This document shows, one piece after another, positions 31,395-39,523 of a DNA stretch of 64,000 nucleotides. Numbering within the stretch: the stretch's first letter is position 1; each line of letters opens with the position of its first letter. Source of the stretch: an uncultured Oscillospiraceae bacterium (GTDB lineage Bacteria > Bacillota > Clostridia > Oscillospirales > Oscillospiraceae); NCBI GenBank assembly GCA_910579775.1, contig CAJTUE010000004.1:124001-188000 (forward strand). The letters are read 5' to 3'. The notes beneath the pieces are model-generated. The model was not told where the DNA came from and did not search any database. It worked only from the letters and a program-made list of their open reading frames with translations. The position numbers were made by a program, and so were the translations under genes.

Positions 31395-32519
31395 ATGGAA
31401 CAGACACAAATGAGAACATGGGCGGAGATCGACTTGGACGCGCTGGCCCATAACTACCGTGCCCTGCGCTCAAATCTGGAGCCGGGGTGTCGCTTTGTGG
31501 GCGTGGTAAAGGCCAACGCTTACGGCCACGGGGCGGTCCCCGTGGCAAAGAAGCTGGAGAAATTAGGCGCGGAATATCTGGCGGTGGCCTGCCTGGACGA
31601 GGCGGTGGAGCTGCGGGAGGCGGGGGTCACCGCGCCCATCCTCATTTTGGGGGGCACGCCGGGGCAATTTGCCGCTGAACTGCTTCGGTATGATATTACC
31701 CAGACGGTATTTGACTTGTCCACCGCAAAAGAATATTCCAAGGCAGCGGCGGAGGCGGGCAAACCCATGAAGGTCCACATCAAGGCGGACACGGGCATGG
31801 GGCGGCTGGGCTTTTCCGGTGAAAACCGGGTGGGGTCGATCAAGGAAGCCTATCAGCTGCCGGGGTTGGACTGCGAGGGACTTTTTACCCACTTTGCCGA
31901 CGCGGACGGCTCGGAAGAATACACCATGGGACAGTTCACCGACTTTTTGGACCTCCGGGACGCGCTGGCAAAGGAAGGGATAACCTTTAAAATCAACCAT
32001 TGCGCCGCCAGCGCGGCTATGCTACACTATCCCTGTACTCATCTTGACATGGTCCGTCCGGGTATCGCCCTCTACGGCCACTATCCTGACGAGGGATCGG
32101 TGGGGTTGGACGGCCCCGGGCTGATCCCGGTGATGACCCTCAAGACGCGGGTGGCGGCGGTGCGCACTCTGCCTGCCGGAAGCTGTGTCAGCTACGGCCG
32201 CACCTATGTTTTGAGCCGGGAGAGCCGCCTGGCGGTGCTGCCTATCGGGTACGCTGACGGTCTTCACCGGGGCCTCTCCAACGCCATGGAGGTGGCCTTT
32301 GACGGGCAGCGCGCCCCCATTGTGGGCCGGGTGTGTATGGATCTTTGCATGGCGGACGTCACCGACCTGCCTCAGGTCAAGGCCGGGGATGTGGCGGAGG
32401 TGTTTGGCAAGACGTTGTCCGCAGAGGATAAGGCGAACGTCTTAGGGACCATCAGCTACGAGTGCCTTACGTCCATTTCCCGCCGGGTGCCCAGGATCTA
32501 CGGGAACGGGAGAAGTTGA
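31395..32519 (+). CDS. alr: Alanine racemase
   Basis: 374 residues from ATG 31395, with ACGGGAGG upstream. PLP enzyme making D-alanine for peptidoglycan. PLP-binding VVKANAYGHG holds Lys39 and the second catalytic base is Tyr267 in CVSYGRTYVL; both positions are close to the well-studied Geobacillus enzyme. HIKADTGMGRLGF and RVCMDLCMADVTDLP are also typical. The mazF neighbour is conserved in Firmicutes. Confidence 0.96.
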   Translation: MEQTQMRTWAEIDLDALAHNYRALRSNLEPGCRFVGVVKANAYGHGAVPVAKKLEKLGAEYLAVACLDEAVELREAGVTAPILILGGTPGQFAAELLRYDITQTVFDLSTAKEYSKAAAEAGKPMKVHIKADTGMGRLGFSGENRVGSIKEAYQLPGLDCEGLFTHFADADGSEEYTMGQFTDFLDLRDALAKEGITFKINHCAASAAMLHYPCTHLDMVRPGIALYGHYPDEGSVGLDGPGLIPVMTLKTRVAAVRTLPAGSCVSYGRTYVLSRESRLAVLPIGYADGLHRGLSNAMEVAFDGQRAPIVGRVCMDLCMADVTDLPQVKAGDVAEVFGKTLSAEDKANVLGTISYECLTSISRRVPRIYGNGRS

Positions 32520-32690
32520 GCGTGCATACACTGGAGCGGGGACCTGCGGACGAGGGAGCGATAAGGGGAAACTACCGCTGGCTTTTTTCCGTCTAAGAGG
32601 TATAAACCCGATGGCGCCGTGGGAGAATCATTAGTGACCGAGGGGCAGGCAGCCCCGCCGGTGACTATGGGACCGCGGAGCGTGAGTGCA

Positions 32691-33056
32691 GTGGATCTAA
32701 GCGTAAAACGAGGCGACATCTTCTACGCCGATTTAAGCCCGGTGGTGGGCAGCGAGCAGGGAGGGGTGCGGCCGGTGCTCATTATCCAGAACGACACCGG
32801 CAACAAGCACAGCCCTACCGTCATCGCAGCCGCCATCACCTCCCAGACGGGGAAGGCCAAGCTACCCACCCACATCGAATTGTCCGCCAACCGCTACGGC
32901 TTGCCCAAGAATTCCCTGGTGCTGCTGGAGCAGATCAGGACCCTGGACAAAAAGCGGCTGCGGGAGAAGATGGGCCGGCTGGATGAGCCGGTGATGGACA
33001 AGGTGGACGCCGCCATCGCCGTCAGCTTTGGCTTACATGGAGACGCCTTGGTCTAA
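32691..33056 (+). CDS. mazF: MazF/NdoA-type endoribonuclease toxin
   Basis: 121 residues from GTG 32691 (VDLSVKRGDIFYADLSPVVG), the start expected from homologues; the open frame extends further upstream to 32619 without a convincing start. PemK/MazF fold with GSEQGGVRPVLIIQND and the IAAAITSQTGKAKLPTHIEL block. It cleaves mRNA at specific short sequences. In Bacillus subtilis ndoA is preceded by the antitoxin ndoAI; here the 171-bp gap after alr has no room for it, so no cognate antitoxin is adjacent. Confidence 0.9.
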   Translation: MDLSVKRGDIFYADLSPVVGSEQGGVRPVLIIQNDTGNKHSPTVIAAAITSQTGKAKLPTHIELSANRYGLPKNSLVLLEQIRTLDKKRLREKMGRLDEPVMDKVDAAIAVSFGLHGDALV

Positions 33057-33128
33057 ACGGACTGACCGCCCTCCGGGAGCGCGACGCCCCCGGAGGCGCG
33101 GGACAAAAGCAAAGGAGCGAAACTACAT

Positions 33129-33617
33129 ATGAAAAAATCCATTCTCATTGCCGCCGCTATGGCGGCGCTGGCCATCACGGCGGGGAGCGTTACCGTCCTT
33201 GCCACCCAGGGGGACAAGGACGATCCCCTGGTCACCCTGAGCTACCTTCAGAAGGTGGTCACCCCTGAGCTGGAGAAGAAGGTGGACGAGGCGGTGAAGG
33301 CCAACAGCGAGGAGCTGGCCAAGCAGCTGGACATCGCCATCACCAGCTATGAGACACGGGTGGACGAGAAGCTGGCCCAGGCCGGGGCGGTGTTCCAGAG
33401 CAAGGAACTGAAGTCCGGCGAGCGCTTTACCACCGACGCGGGCCGGGAGGTACTTCTGGTCAGTGGCAGCGCTGCTGCCGTGGGCACCCTGGCGGACACC
33501 ACTGCCGGAGGGACCGTGTCTGACGGCGAACGGCTGGCCGTGGGCCACCTCTATGTTACAGCCTCCGCCGACGCGGGGATAAAGGCCACGGAGGACGTGG
33601 CTATGATGGTGCGGTGA
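33129..33617 (+). CDS. Secreted hypothetical protein
   Basis: 162 residues. The signal peptide MKKSILIAAAMAALAITAGS continues to an ALA-like cleavage zone. A helical segment follows (LEKKVDEAVKANSEELAKQL, probably coiled coil) and a small beta domain (EVLLVSGSAAAVGTLADTTA). Overlaps mrnC by 4 bp (GTGA). No family assignment; extracytoplasmic. Confidence 0.7.
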   Translation: MKKSILIAAAMAALAITAGSVTVLATQGDKDDPLVTLSYLQKVVTPELEKKVDEAVKANSEELAKQLDIAITSYETRVDEKLAQAGAVFQSKELKSGERFTTDAGREVLLVSGSAAAVGTLADTTAGGTVSDGERLAVGHLYVTASADAGIKATEDVAMMVR

Positions 33618-34036
33618 GCGGCGGGATGGACTATTTTCACCTGGAGCTGACCCCCGCCCAGCTGGGCCCCATCAGCAATCTGGGGCTGGCCTACATCGGG
33701 GACGGAGTCTATGAGCTGATGGTGCGCTCTTACCTGTGCTTACAGGGGAAGGCCACCAACAAGGGACTGCACAAGGCGGCGGTGAGGTATGTTGCCGCCC
33801 CCGCCCAGGCCGCGGCGGTGAAGGTCCTCCTCCCTCTGTTGAGTGAGGAGGAGAGCGACGTGTTCCGCCGGGGCCGCAACGCCAGCCCCCACACCATTCC
33901 CCAGCACGCCAGCCGGGAGGAATATGCCGCCGCCACCGCCCTGGAGGCGCTGTTCGGCTGGCTCTATTTGAATGGAAGGACCGGGCGGCTCAACGAGCTG
34001 TTTGGAACCATCATGGAGGAGACACAATGGCCTTAG
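33614..34036 (+). CDS. mrnC: Mini-ribonuclease III
   Basis: 140 residues. A single RNase III catalytic domain without the dsRNA-binding domain; in Bacillus it matures 23S rRNA. Evidence: PISNLGLAYIGDGVYELMVR (the conserved GDxVYE acidic motif), ATNKGLHKAAVRYVAAPAQA, and EEYAAATALEALFGWLYLNG with the second acidic cluster. GTG 33614 overlaps the previous stop; ATG 33626 is possible. Confidence 0.93.
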   Translation: MSGGMDYFHLELTPAQLGPISNLGLAYIGDGVYELMVRSYLCLQGKATNKGLHKAAVRYVAAPAQAAAVKVLLPLLSEEESDVFRRGRNASPHTIPQHASREEYAAATALEALFGWLYLNGRTGRLNELFGTIMEETQWP

Positions 34037-35619
34037 ACGCGCTGTGTTTGGCGGCGGCGGCTCACGAGCTGCGCGCCGCCCTTTTGGATGCCCGGGTGGA
34101 CAAGGTCTACCAACCGGGGCGCAACGAGGTGGTGCTGGCCATGCACACCTATGGCGGCAACGAAAAGCTTTTGCTGTGCGCCGAGCCGGGGCTTGCCCGC
34201 GCCCAGCTCACCGGCCTCGGCCGGGAAAATCCCGCCACGCCGCCGGTGTTTTGTATGCTCCTTCGCAAGCATCTCACCGGCGGGCGGCTGACGGCCATCG
34301 TCCAGCCTCAGGGGGAGCGTATTTTGCGCTTCTCCTTTGACTGCACCGATGAACTGGGAGACAAGGTGGAGCGCCACCTGATCTTAGAGGCCATCGGCAC
34401 GGGGACCAATCTCATCTTCACCGACGGCGAGGACCGCATCCTGGCCTCCACCCGCCGCATGGAAGGGGACATCGCCAGCGGCAAGCGGCAGGTGATGGCG
34501 GGGCTTTACTACCGCCTGCCCGACCCGGTGGCGGGTTTCCCGCCCCTCATCCGCCGGGAGATCGAGTTCCGGGGAAAGGAGAGCGTGGAGGCGGGAGTGG
34601 CCCGTCTGGAGGAGGAGATCAAGCAGGGGGAATTTACCCCTACGCTACTACTGAAGGACGGCAAGGTCAGCGACTTTTCCTTTCTGCCCATCCTCCAATA
34701 CGGTCCCACCGTGGAAAATGTTTCCTTCCCCGACTTCAAGACCCTGCTGGACCGCTACTATGCGGAAAAGGAGATGGGTCAGCGGGCCTCCCAGCGGGCG
34801 GGGGGCCTCCAAAAGACAGTCCAGACCCTGCGGGACCGGGCGCGCCGGAAGGTGGCCAACCAACAGCGGGAGCTGGCCCAGGCCAAGGATCGGGAGAATC
34901 TGCGCCGCAAGGGAGAGCTGATCACCGCCAACCTCTACCGGCTGGAGAAGGGGATGACCCGCGCGGCGGTGGAGGACTATTACGAACCCGACTGTCCCAC
35001 GGTGGAGATCGCTCTGGACCCCCGACTGACCCCACAGCAGAACGCTGCCAAGTATTTCAAGGACTATGCCAAGGCGCGCACCGCCGAGGAGATCCTGACC
35101 GCCCAGATTGCAAAGGGGGAGCAGGAGGAGGAGTATCTGGAGAGCGTGCTGGAGGGCATCGCCCTGGCGGAGGGGGATCGGGACCTTAATGAGGTGCGCC
35201 GGGAGCTGGAGCAGGGAGGCTACCTCCGGGGTAAAAAGGCCGCCAAGCGGGAGATGAAGACCGCCTCCAAGCCCCTGGAGCTGAGAAGCTCTATGGGCCT
35301 TCGGATCTCAGTGGGCAAGAACAACACCCAAAACGACCTTCTGACCTGTAAGGCGGCGGGGAAGTGGGACTGGTGGTTCCACGCCCAGGGCCACCACGGC
35401 GCCCACGTTATTTTGTGGACCGAGGGGGCGGAGCCGGACGACCAAAGCGTGGAGGAGGCCGCCTGCCTGGCGGCGTGGTATTCTCAGGGCCGGGAGGCGG
35501 ACAAGGTGGCGGTGGATTATACCCAGGTGAAATACGTAAAAAAGCCCGCGGGGGCCAAGCCGGGCATGGTGGTCTACACCACCTATCAGACTGCCATGGT
35601 GAAGCCGCAGACCCTATAA
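34027..35619 (+). CDS. rqcH: Ribosome quality-control factor RqcH (NFACT/FbpA family)
   Basis: 530 residues, overlapping mrnC by 10 bp. NFACT-N domain at the start (LDARVDKVYQPGRNEVVLAM), then a long coiled coil (about residues 270-410), and the C-terminal NFACT-R domain with ISVGKNNTQNDLLTCKAAG and DWWFHAQGHHGAHVIL. It recruits tRNA-Ala to stalled 50S subunits and adds alanine tails that mark nascent chains for degradation. Older annotations call this a fibronectin-binding protein. Confidence 0.94.
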   Translation: MALDALCLAAAAHELRAALLDARVDKVYQPGRNEVVLAMHTYGGNEKLLLCAEPGLARAQLTGLGRENPATPPVFCMLLRKHLTGGRLTAIVQPQGERILRFSFDCTDELGDKVERHLILEAIGTGTNLIFTDGEDRILASTRRMEGDIASGKRQVMAGLYYRLPDPVAGFPPLIRREIEFRGKESVEAGVARLEEEIKQGEFTPTLLLKDGKVSDFSFLPILQYGPTVENVSFPDFKTLLDRYYAEKEMGQRASQRAGGLQKTVQTLRDRARRKVANQQRELAQAKDRENLRRKGELITANLYRLEKGMTRAAVEDYYEPDCPTVEIALDPRLTPQQNAAKYFKDYAKARTAEEILTAQIAKGEQEEEYLESVLEGIALAEGDRDLNEVRRELEQGGYLRGKKAAKREMKTASKPLELRSSMGLRISVGKNNTQNDLLTCKAAGKWDWWFHAQGHHGAHVILWTEGAEPDDQSVEEAACLAAWYSQGREADKVAVDYTQVKYVKKPAGAKPGMVVYTTYQTAMVKPQTL

Positions 35620-35630
35620 TTCCCTTTTTC

Positions 35631-35659
35631 TTGACAAATCCCCACAATGTTGTTATAAT
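35631..35659 (+). promoter_or_regulatory. Consensus promoter of the DUF4190-type gene
   Basis: TTGACA (35631-35636) and TATAAT (35654-35659) with 17-bp spacing: a perfect sigma-A promoter, one of the strongest in the window. Confidence 0.93.
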
Positions 35660-35665
35660 GAGAAA

Positions 35666-35822
35666 ACCTTAGAAAGCCTAAGGGTCCGGTTCCAATTGCC
35701 GGAATAGCTTTAACGTGCTTGGACAAACGAGGTACCTCGTTTGTTTGTTCCCAACGGGAACAAACAAGAACGCTTAGAGGAAAATTGGAGAGAGAATTTT
35801 GAGAGGAAGGAGGGAATACATC
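35666..35822 (+). promoter_or_regulatory. Structured 5' leader with mutually exclusive hairpins
   Basis: The predicted 157-base leader contains CCTTAG/CTAAGG (35667-35683), a perfect 22-bp palindrome with arms ACAAACGAGGT/ACCTCGTTTGT (35723-35744), and a 12-bp stem TTGTTTGTTCCC/GGGAACAAACAA (35741-35767). The last two share 35741-35744 and cannot both form fully. No T-run follows, so an effect on translation, RNA stability or protein binding is more likely than termination. It matches no riboswitch I know. Confidence 0.5.
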
Positions 35823-36074
35823 ATGGCAGTTGCAGCTTTGGTCGTGGGCATTTGCTCCATCGTGTTTGACTTTATCTTTGTGTGGCTGGGCCTGATCCTC
35901 GGTATCGTCGCGATCATCCTTGGCGTTATGGCCCGCAAGCAAAATCCCACTGACGGTAAGGCTACCGCTGGTTTGGTCTGCGGTATCATCGGCGTCGCTT
36001 TGGCGATCGTGTGCTGGGTGGCTTGCGCCGCCTGTGCGAGCGCGATCATTGGCGCCGCCGGCAGCCTGAGCTAA
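35823..36074 (+). CDS. DUF4190-like small membrane protein
   Basis: 83 residues from ATG 35823, with GGAAGGAGGG upstream. Two strongly hydrophobic segments (LVVGICSIVFDFIFVWLGLI running into GIVAIILGVMARK; then TAGLVCGIIGVALAIVCWVA) are joined by KQNPTDGK, the typical DUF4190 layout. Monocistronic, with its own strong promoter, structured leader and terminator, so expression is probably high and regulated. Function unknown. Confidence 0.8.
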   Translation: MAVAALVVGICSIVFDFIFVWLGLILGIVAIILGVMARKQNPTDGKATAGLVCGIIGVALAIVCWVACAACASAIIGAAGSLS

Positions 36075-36106
36075 GGGAAGCACGGAATGTCGCAAGATGT
36101 TAGACC

Positions 36107-36138
36107 GGGCCGGTGAGTATTCACCGGCCCAAATTTTT
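36107..36138 (+). terminator. Terminator of the DUF4190-type gene
   Basis: GGGCCGGTGA / TCACCGGCCC with a GTAT loop, followed by AAATTTTTT. Confidence 0.9.
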
Positions 36139-36158
36139 TGAAGAGGGGTGGAAGAGCG

Positions 36159-36902
36159 ATGACAGTCAGCCCATACGGTTTGATGATCGCGGCGGGGATT
36201 CTGACCGCAGGCGCGGCGGGCTGGTTTTTGACCCGCCGCTTTGCCTTGGACTTTAACGACTTCCTGTTGTTGGCTACCTATACGGTGGCCTTTGGCGTGA
36301 TCGGGGCCAAGGGGGCCTATCTGCTCCTGAACGCCGGACGTATCGACTGGAGCCGCCTGACTGACCCGGCTTTTTTCAATGCGCTGATGATGGGCGGTTT
36401 TATCTTTTACGGCGGCGTGCCCACCGGCCTGTTCGGGCTGTGGCTGGCGGGGAAGCTCCACAAGATCGCGGTCAAGCCCTATCTGCGCGTGGGGGTACCT
36501 CTGCTTCCGCTGTGCCACGCCTTCGGGCGGGTGGGGTGCTATTTGGCCGGATGCTGTTTCGGTATCCCTTACGACGGGCCGCTGGCGGTGACCTATGAGC
36601 GTTCCTACGGCGCGCCCTTGGGCGTGCCGCTGTTTCCAGTGCAGCTTTTGGAAGCGGTTTTGGTGCTTGCCATAGCGGGAACGCTGTTTGCGCTCTGCCT
36701 GCGGGGCTGGGGAGAATGGTCCCTGCTGGGACTCTATATGGGACTTTACGGCACGGCGCGGTTTTGTTTGGAGTATCTGCGCTATGACGCGGAACGCGGG
36801 CAGCTTGGATGGTTTTCCACCTCGCAGTGGGTAAGCCTTGTGCTTGTGGCGGTGGCCTTAGCGGGGGTGCTGTGGAGCCGGATAAAATTAAAACGGGCGT
36901 AA
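36159..36902 (+). CDS. lgt: Phosphatidylglycerol-prolipoprotein diacylglyceryl transferase
   Basis: 247 residues from ATG 36159. A polytopic membrane enzyme that lipidates the cysteine of lipoprotein signals. The signature CHAFGRVGCYLAGCCFGIPY (from residue 119) contains the essential arginine (124), and FLEYLRYDAERG-like FCLEYLRYDAERGQL marks the C-terminal catalytic region. About seven hydrophobic segments. It serves lipoproteins such as the one at 30707. A terminator overlaps its last codons. Confidence 0.94.
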   Translation: MTVSPYGLMIAAGILTAGAAGWFLTRRFALDFNDFLLLATYTVAFGVIGAKGAYLLLNAGRIDWSRLTDPAFFNALMMGGFIFYGGVPTGLFGLWLAGKLHKIAVKPYLRVGVPLLPLCHAFGRVGCYLAGCCFGIPYDGPLAVTYERSYGAPLGVPLFPVQLLEAVLVLAIAGTLFALCLRGWGEWSLLGLYMGLYGTARFCLEYLRYDAERGQLGWFSTSQWVSLVLVAVALAGVLWSRIKLKRA

Positions 36903-36930
36903 ACGTTTCAGGTTTACGCCCGTTCCTTTT
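36892..36930. terminator. Bidirectional terminator between lgt and ybaK
   Basis: AACGGGCGTAAAC / GTTTACGCCCGTT, 13-bp perfect stem with a 7-base loop, followed by CCTTTT. It overlaps the last 11 bases of lgt and lies 9 bp after the minus-strand ybaK stop at 36939. Confidence 0.9.
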
Positions 36931-36938
36931 GTCCTGGA

Positions 36939-37433
36939 CTAAGAGAGGCCGGTGCACAACTCGGCGGTGGCGCCTCCTGTCAAGTCCAGCAGATCCCCCG
37001 GCGACAGCTCCACCTGGAAGCCCACCTTGCCCGCGGAGACGCAGATGGTCTTATGAGCCAGACAGCTTTCGTCAAACACAGTGGGAAACCGCTTTTTCAT
37101 CCCCACGGGGGAGCAGCCGCCGTGGATGTACCCCGTGAGGGGGAGCAGGTCCTTTTGAGGAAGCATGGCAATGGACTTTTCACCCACCGCATTGGCGGCT
37201 TTTTTCAAATCTAAGGTCTCGGCCACCGGAATATCAAAAACATAGTACCCCCCGGAAGCGCCCTTGGCCACCAAGGTCTTGAACACCGCGGCGGAATCTT
37301 GCCCCAGCGCTTTGGCTACGCTGATGCCGTCAATGCCGCTCACCTCGGGGTCGTAGCAATGGGCGGTATATGCGACCTTTTTCTGCTCCAGAATGCGCAT
37401 GACGTTGGTCTTTTCCTCTTTCTGTTTGGACAT
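36939..37433 (-). CDS. ybaK: Cys-tRNA(Pro)/Cys-tRNA(Cys) deacylase YbaK-type
   Basis: 164 residues. YbaK/EbsC family, which hydrolyses mischarged Cys-tRNA(Pro). Evidence: KTNVMRILEQKKVAYTAHCY start, VFKTLVAKGASGGYYVFDIP, KAANAVGEKSIAMLPQKDL and the GYIHGGCSPVGMKKRFPTVF block holding the conserved lysine-rich active-site loop. It lies just downstream of uvrB on the same strand (15 bp gap), probably co-transcribed. Confidence 0.93.
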   Translation of the reverse strand: MSKQKEEKTNVMRILEQKKVAYTAHCYDPEVSGIDGISVAKALGQDSAAVFKTLVAKGASGGYYVFDIPVAETLDLKKAANAVGEKSIAMLPQKDLLPLTGYIHGGCSPVGMKKRFPTVFDESCLAHKTICVSAGKVGFQVELSPGDLLDLTGGATAELCTGLS

Positions 37434-37448
37434 GGTCTCTCGCTCCCT

Positions 37449-39416
37449 TCAGCGTCCCCGCAGCTCGATGATCTGGTCGCGCAAAACGGCGGCGTACTCG
37501 AACTCCAGCCGCTTGGACGCCTCGCGCATCTCTTTTTCCAGCTTGGCAATGGCGGCGTCCCGTTCGGCGCGGGACATCTTGTGCTTGAGGCGGGCGGCCT
37601 TGGACACATCCGCCTCGTCCTCCGCCAGATTGAGCACGCCCCGCACCTCCTTGACGATGGTCTTGGGGACGATGCCGTGGGCTTGGTTAAAGGCGTCCTG
37701 CTTGGCGCGCCGCCGTTTGGTCTCATCCATGGCGGCGGCCATGGATGGGGTGACCGCGTCGGCGTAGAGGATGACCACGCCGTCGGCGTTTCGGGCGGCG
37801 CGGCCGATGGTCTGGATGAGGGAGGTCTCGCTTCGGAGGAACCCTTCCTTGTCCGCATCCAGCACAGCCACCAGACTGACCTCGGGCAAGTCCAGACCCT
37901 CCCGCAGGAGGTTGATACCTACCAGCACGTGGAAGACGCCCAGACGAAGGTCCCGGATGATCTCCTGGCGCTCCATGGTGTCGATGTCGTGGTGGAGGTA
38001 GCGGACCTTGATGCCCACCCCCTGGAGATAGGCGGTGAGGTCCTCCGCCATCTTCTTGGTGAGGGTGGTGACCAGCACGCGCTCGTTGCGCTCCACCCGC
38101 GCGTTGATCTCCCCGATGAGGTGGTCGATCTGTCCCTCAATGGGGTGAAGGAGAACCTTGGGGTCCAAAAGTCCGGTGGGGCGGATGACCTGCTCCACCA
38201 CCTGTCCGGCGCGGGTGCGTTCGTACTCGCCGGGGGTGGCGGAGACGTAGATGACCTGATTGAGCCGCTGTTCAAACTCGTCGAATTTCAAGGGGCGGTT
38301 GTCATAGGCGCAGGGAAGGCGGAAGCCGTAGTCCACCAGCGTGGTTTTACGCGCCCGGTCCCCATTGTACATAGCTCTGACTTGGGGCAAGGTGACGTGG
38401 CTCTCGTCGATGAACATGAGGAAGTCATCGGGGAAGTAGTCCAGCAGGGTCATGGGCGGCGACCCGGCAGGGCGGCCCGCCAAGGGACGGGAATAGTTCT
38501 CGATGCCCGAGCAGTGGCCCAGCTCCTGGAGCATTTCAATGTCGTACATGGTGCGCTGCTTGATGCGCTGGGCCTCTACCAGCATGTTCTGGCTCTCAAA
38601 AAAGGCCACCTGCTGCTCCAGCTCGCCGTAGATCTCCTGGATGGCCGCCGCCAGCTTTTCCTTGGGGGTGATATAGTGGCTGGCGGGGTAGATGGGAATA
38701 TGCTCCAGACGGCGGATCACGTCTCCGGTGACCACGTTGATCTCGGAGAGGCGGTCGATCTCGTCGCCAAAGAACTCCACCCGGATGGCGGTGTCCCGCC
38801 AGTAGGCGGGCCATACCTCCATGGTGTCCCCCCGGACCCGGAACATGTTGCGCTCCCAGGCGATGTCGTTGCGTTCATAGCGGTCTTCGATAAGCCGGGC
38901 CATCAGTTCCTCCCGCTTCATCACTTGGCCGACGCGCAGAGGGATCATCATGTTGGCGTAGTCGTCCGGCTCGCCCAAGCCATAGATACAGCTCACCGAT
39001 GACACGACGATCACGTCCCGCCGCTCGATGAGGGAGGCGGTGGCGGAGAGGCGCAGCCGGTCGATCTCGTCGTTGACCGAGGAATCCTTCTCGATAAACG
39101 TGTCGGTGTGGGGAATATAGGCCTCGGGCTGGTAATAGTCGTAGTAGGAGACGAAATACTCTACGGCGTTGTCGGGGAAGAACTCCTTGAACTCCGCGCA
39201 CAGCTGGGCGGCCAGAATTTTATTGTGGGCCAGCACCAGGGTGGGCCGCTGGACCTTCTCAATGACCTTGGCCATGGTAAAGGTCTTGCCCGAGCCGGTA
39301 ACGCCCAAGAGCACCTGCTCGGAAAGGCCGTTTTCCACTCCCGCCGCCAGGGCCTCGATCGCCTCGGGCTGGTCGCCGGAGGGAGTGAAGGGAGAGACAA
39401 CGTGAAAATCAGGCAC
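37449..39416 (-). CDS. uvrB: Excinuclease ABC subunit B
   Basis: 655 residues from GTG 39416, seven bases after GGAGGT (GTG 39425 lies too close). DNA damage recognition helicase of nucleotide excision repair. Walker A LLGVTGSGKTFTMAKVI (motif at 38-45), the beta-hairpin region YYDYYQPEAYIPHTDTFIEK, DEXD-box MFIDESHVTLPQ, motif VI IQTIGRAARNADG, and a C-terminal UVR domain (EKEMREASKRLEFEYAAVLR) that binds UvrC. uvrA and uvrC are not in the window. A LexA-like box lies at its transcription start. Confidence 0.97.
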   Translation of the reverse strand: MPDFHVVSPFTPSGDQPEAIEALAAGVENGLSEQVLLGVTGSGKTFTMAKVIEKVQRPTLVLAHNKILAAQLCAEFKEFFPDNAVEYFVSYYDYYQPEAYIPHTDTFIEKDSSVNDEIDRLRLSATASLIERRDVIVVSSVSCIYGLGEPDDYANMMIPLRVGQVMKREELMARLIEDRYERNDIAWERNMFRVRGDTMEVWPAYWRDTAIRVEFFGDEIDRLSEINVVTGDVIRRLEHIPIYPASHYITPKEKLAAAIQEIYGELEQQVAFFESQNMLVEAQRIKQRTMYDIEMLQELGHCSGIENYSRPLAGRPAGSPPMTLLDYFPDDFLMFIDESHVTLPQVRAMYNGDRARKTTLVDYGFRLPCAYDNRPLKFDEFEQRLNQVIYVSATPGEYERTRAGQVVEQVIRPTGLLDPKVLLHPIEGQIDHLIGEINARVERNERVLVTTLTKKMAEDLTAYLQGVGIKVRYLHHDIDTMERQEIIRDLRLGVFHVLVGINLLREGLDLPEVSLVAVLDADKEGFLRSETSLIQTIGRAARNADGVVILYADAVTPSMAAAMDETKRRRAKQDAFNQAHGIVPKTIVKEVRGVLNLAEDEADVSKAARLKHKMSRAERDAAIAKLEKEMREASKRLEFEYAAVLRDQIIELRGR

Positions 39417-39432
39417 AGTGCGCACCTCCGTT

Positions 39433-39497
39433 CAAACTTTTGTTCCATTCTAACACAAGAGCGGACCGTTGACAAGCCCTATCATTTCCGATATGAT
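39433..39497. promoter_or_regulatory. Divergent uvrB/pyrE promoters with candidate LexA box
   Basis: Leftward: TTGTCA (39470-39475), 17 bp, TAGAAT (39447-39452) for uvrB. Rightward: TTGACA (39469-39474), 17 bp, TATGAT (39492-39497) for pyrE. The two -35 boxes overlap almost completely, so both promoters can hardly be occupied together. GGAACAAAAGTTTG on the minus strand (39433-39446) differs at three positions from the Firmicutes SOS box CGAACRNRYGTTCG and covers the uvrB start point. Confidence 0.75.
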
Positions 39498-39523
39498 AAA
39501 GAAAATCGCAAGGAGGGGACCAT

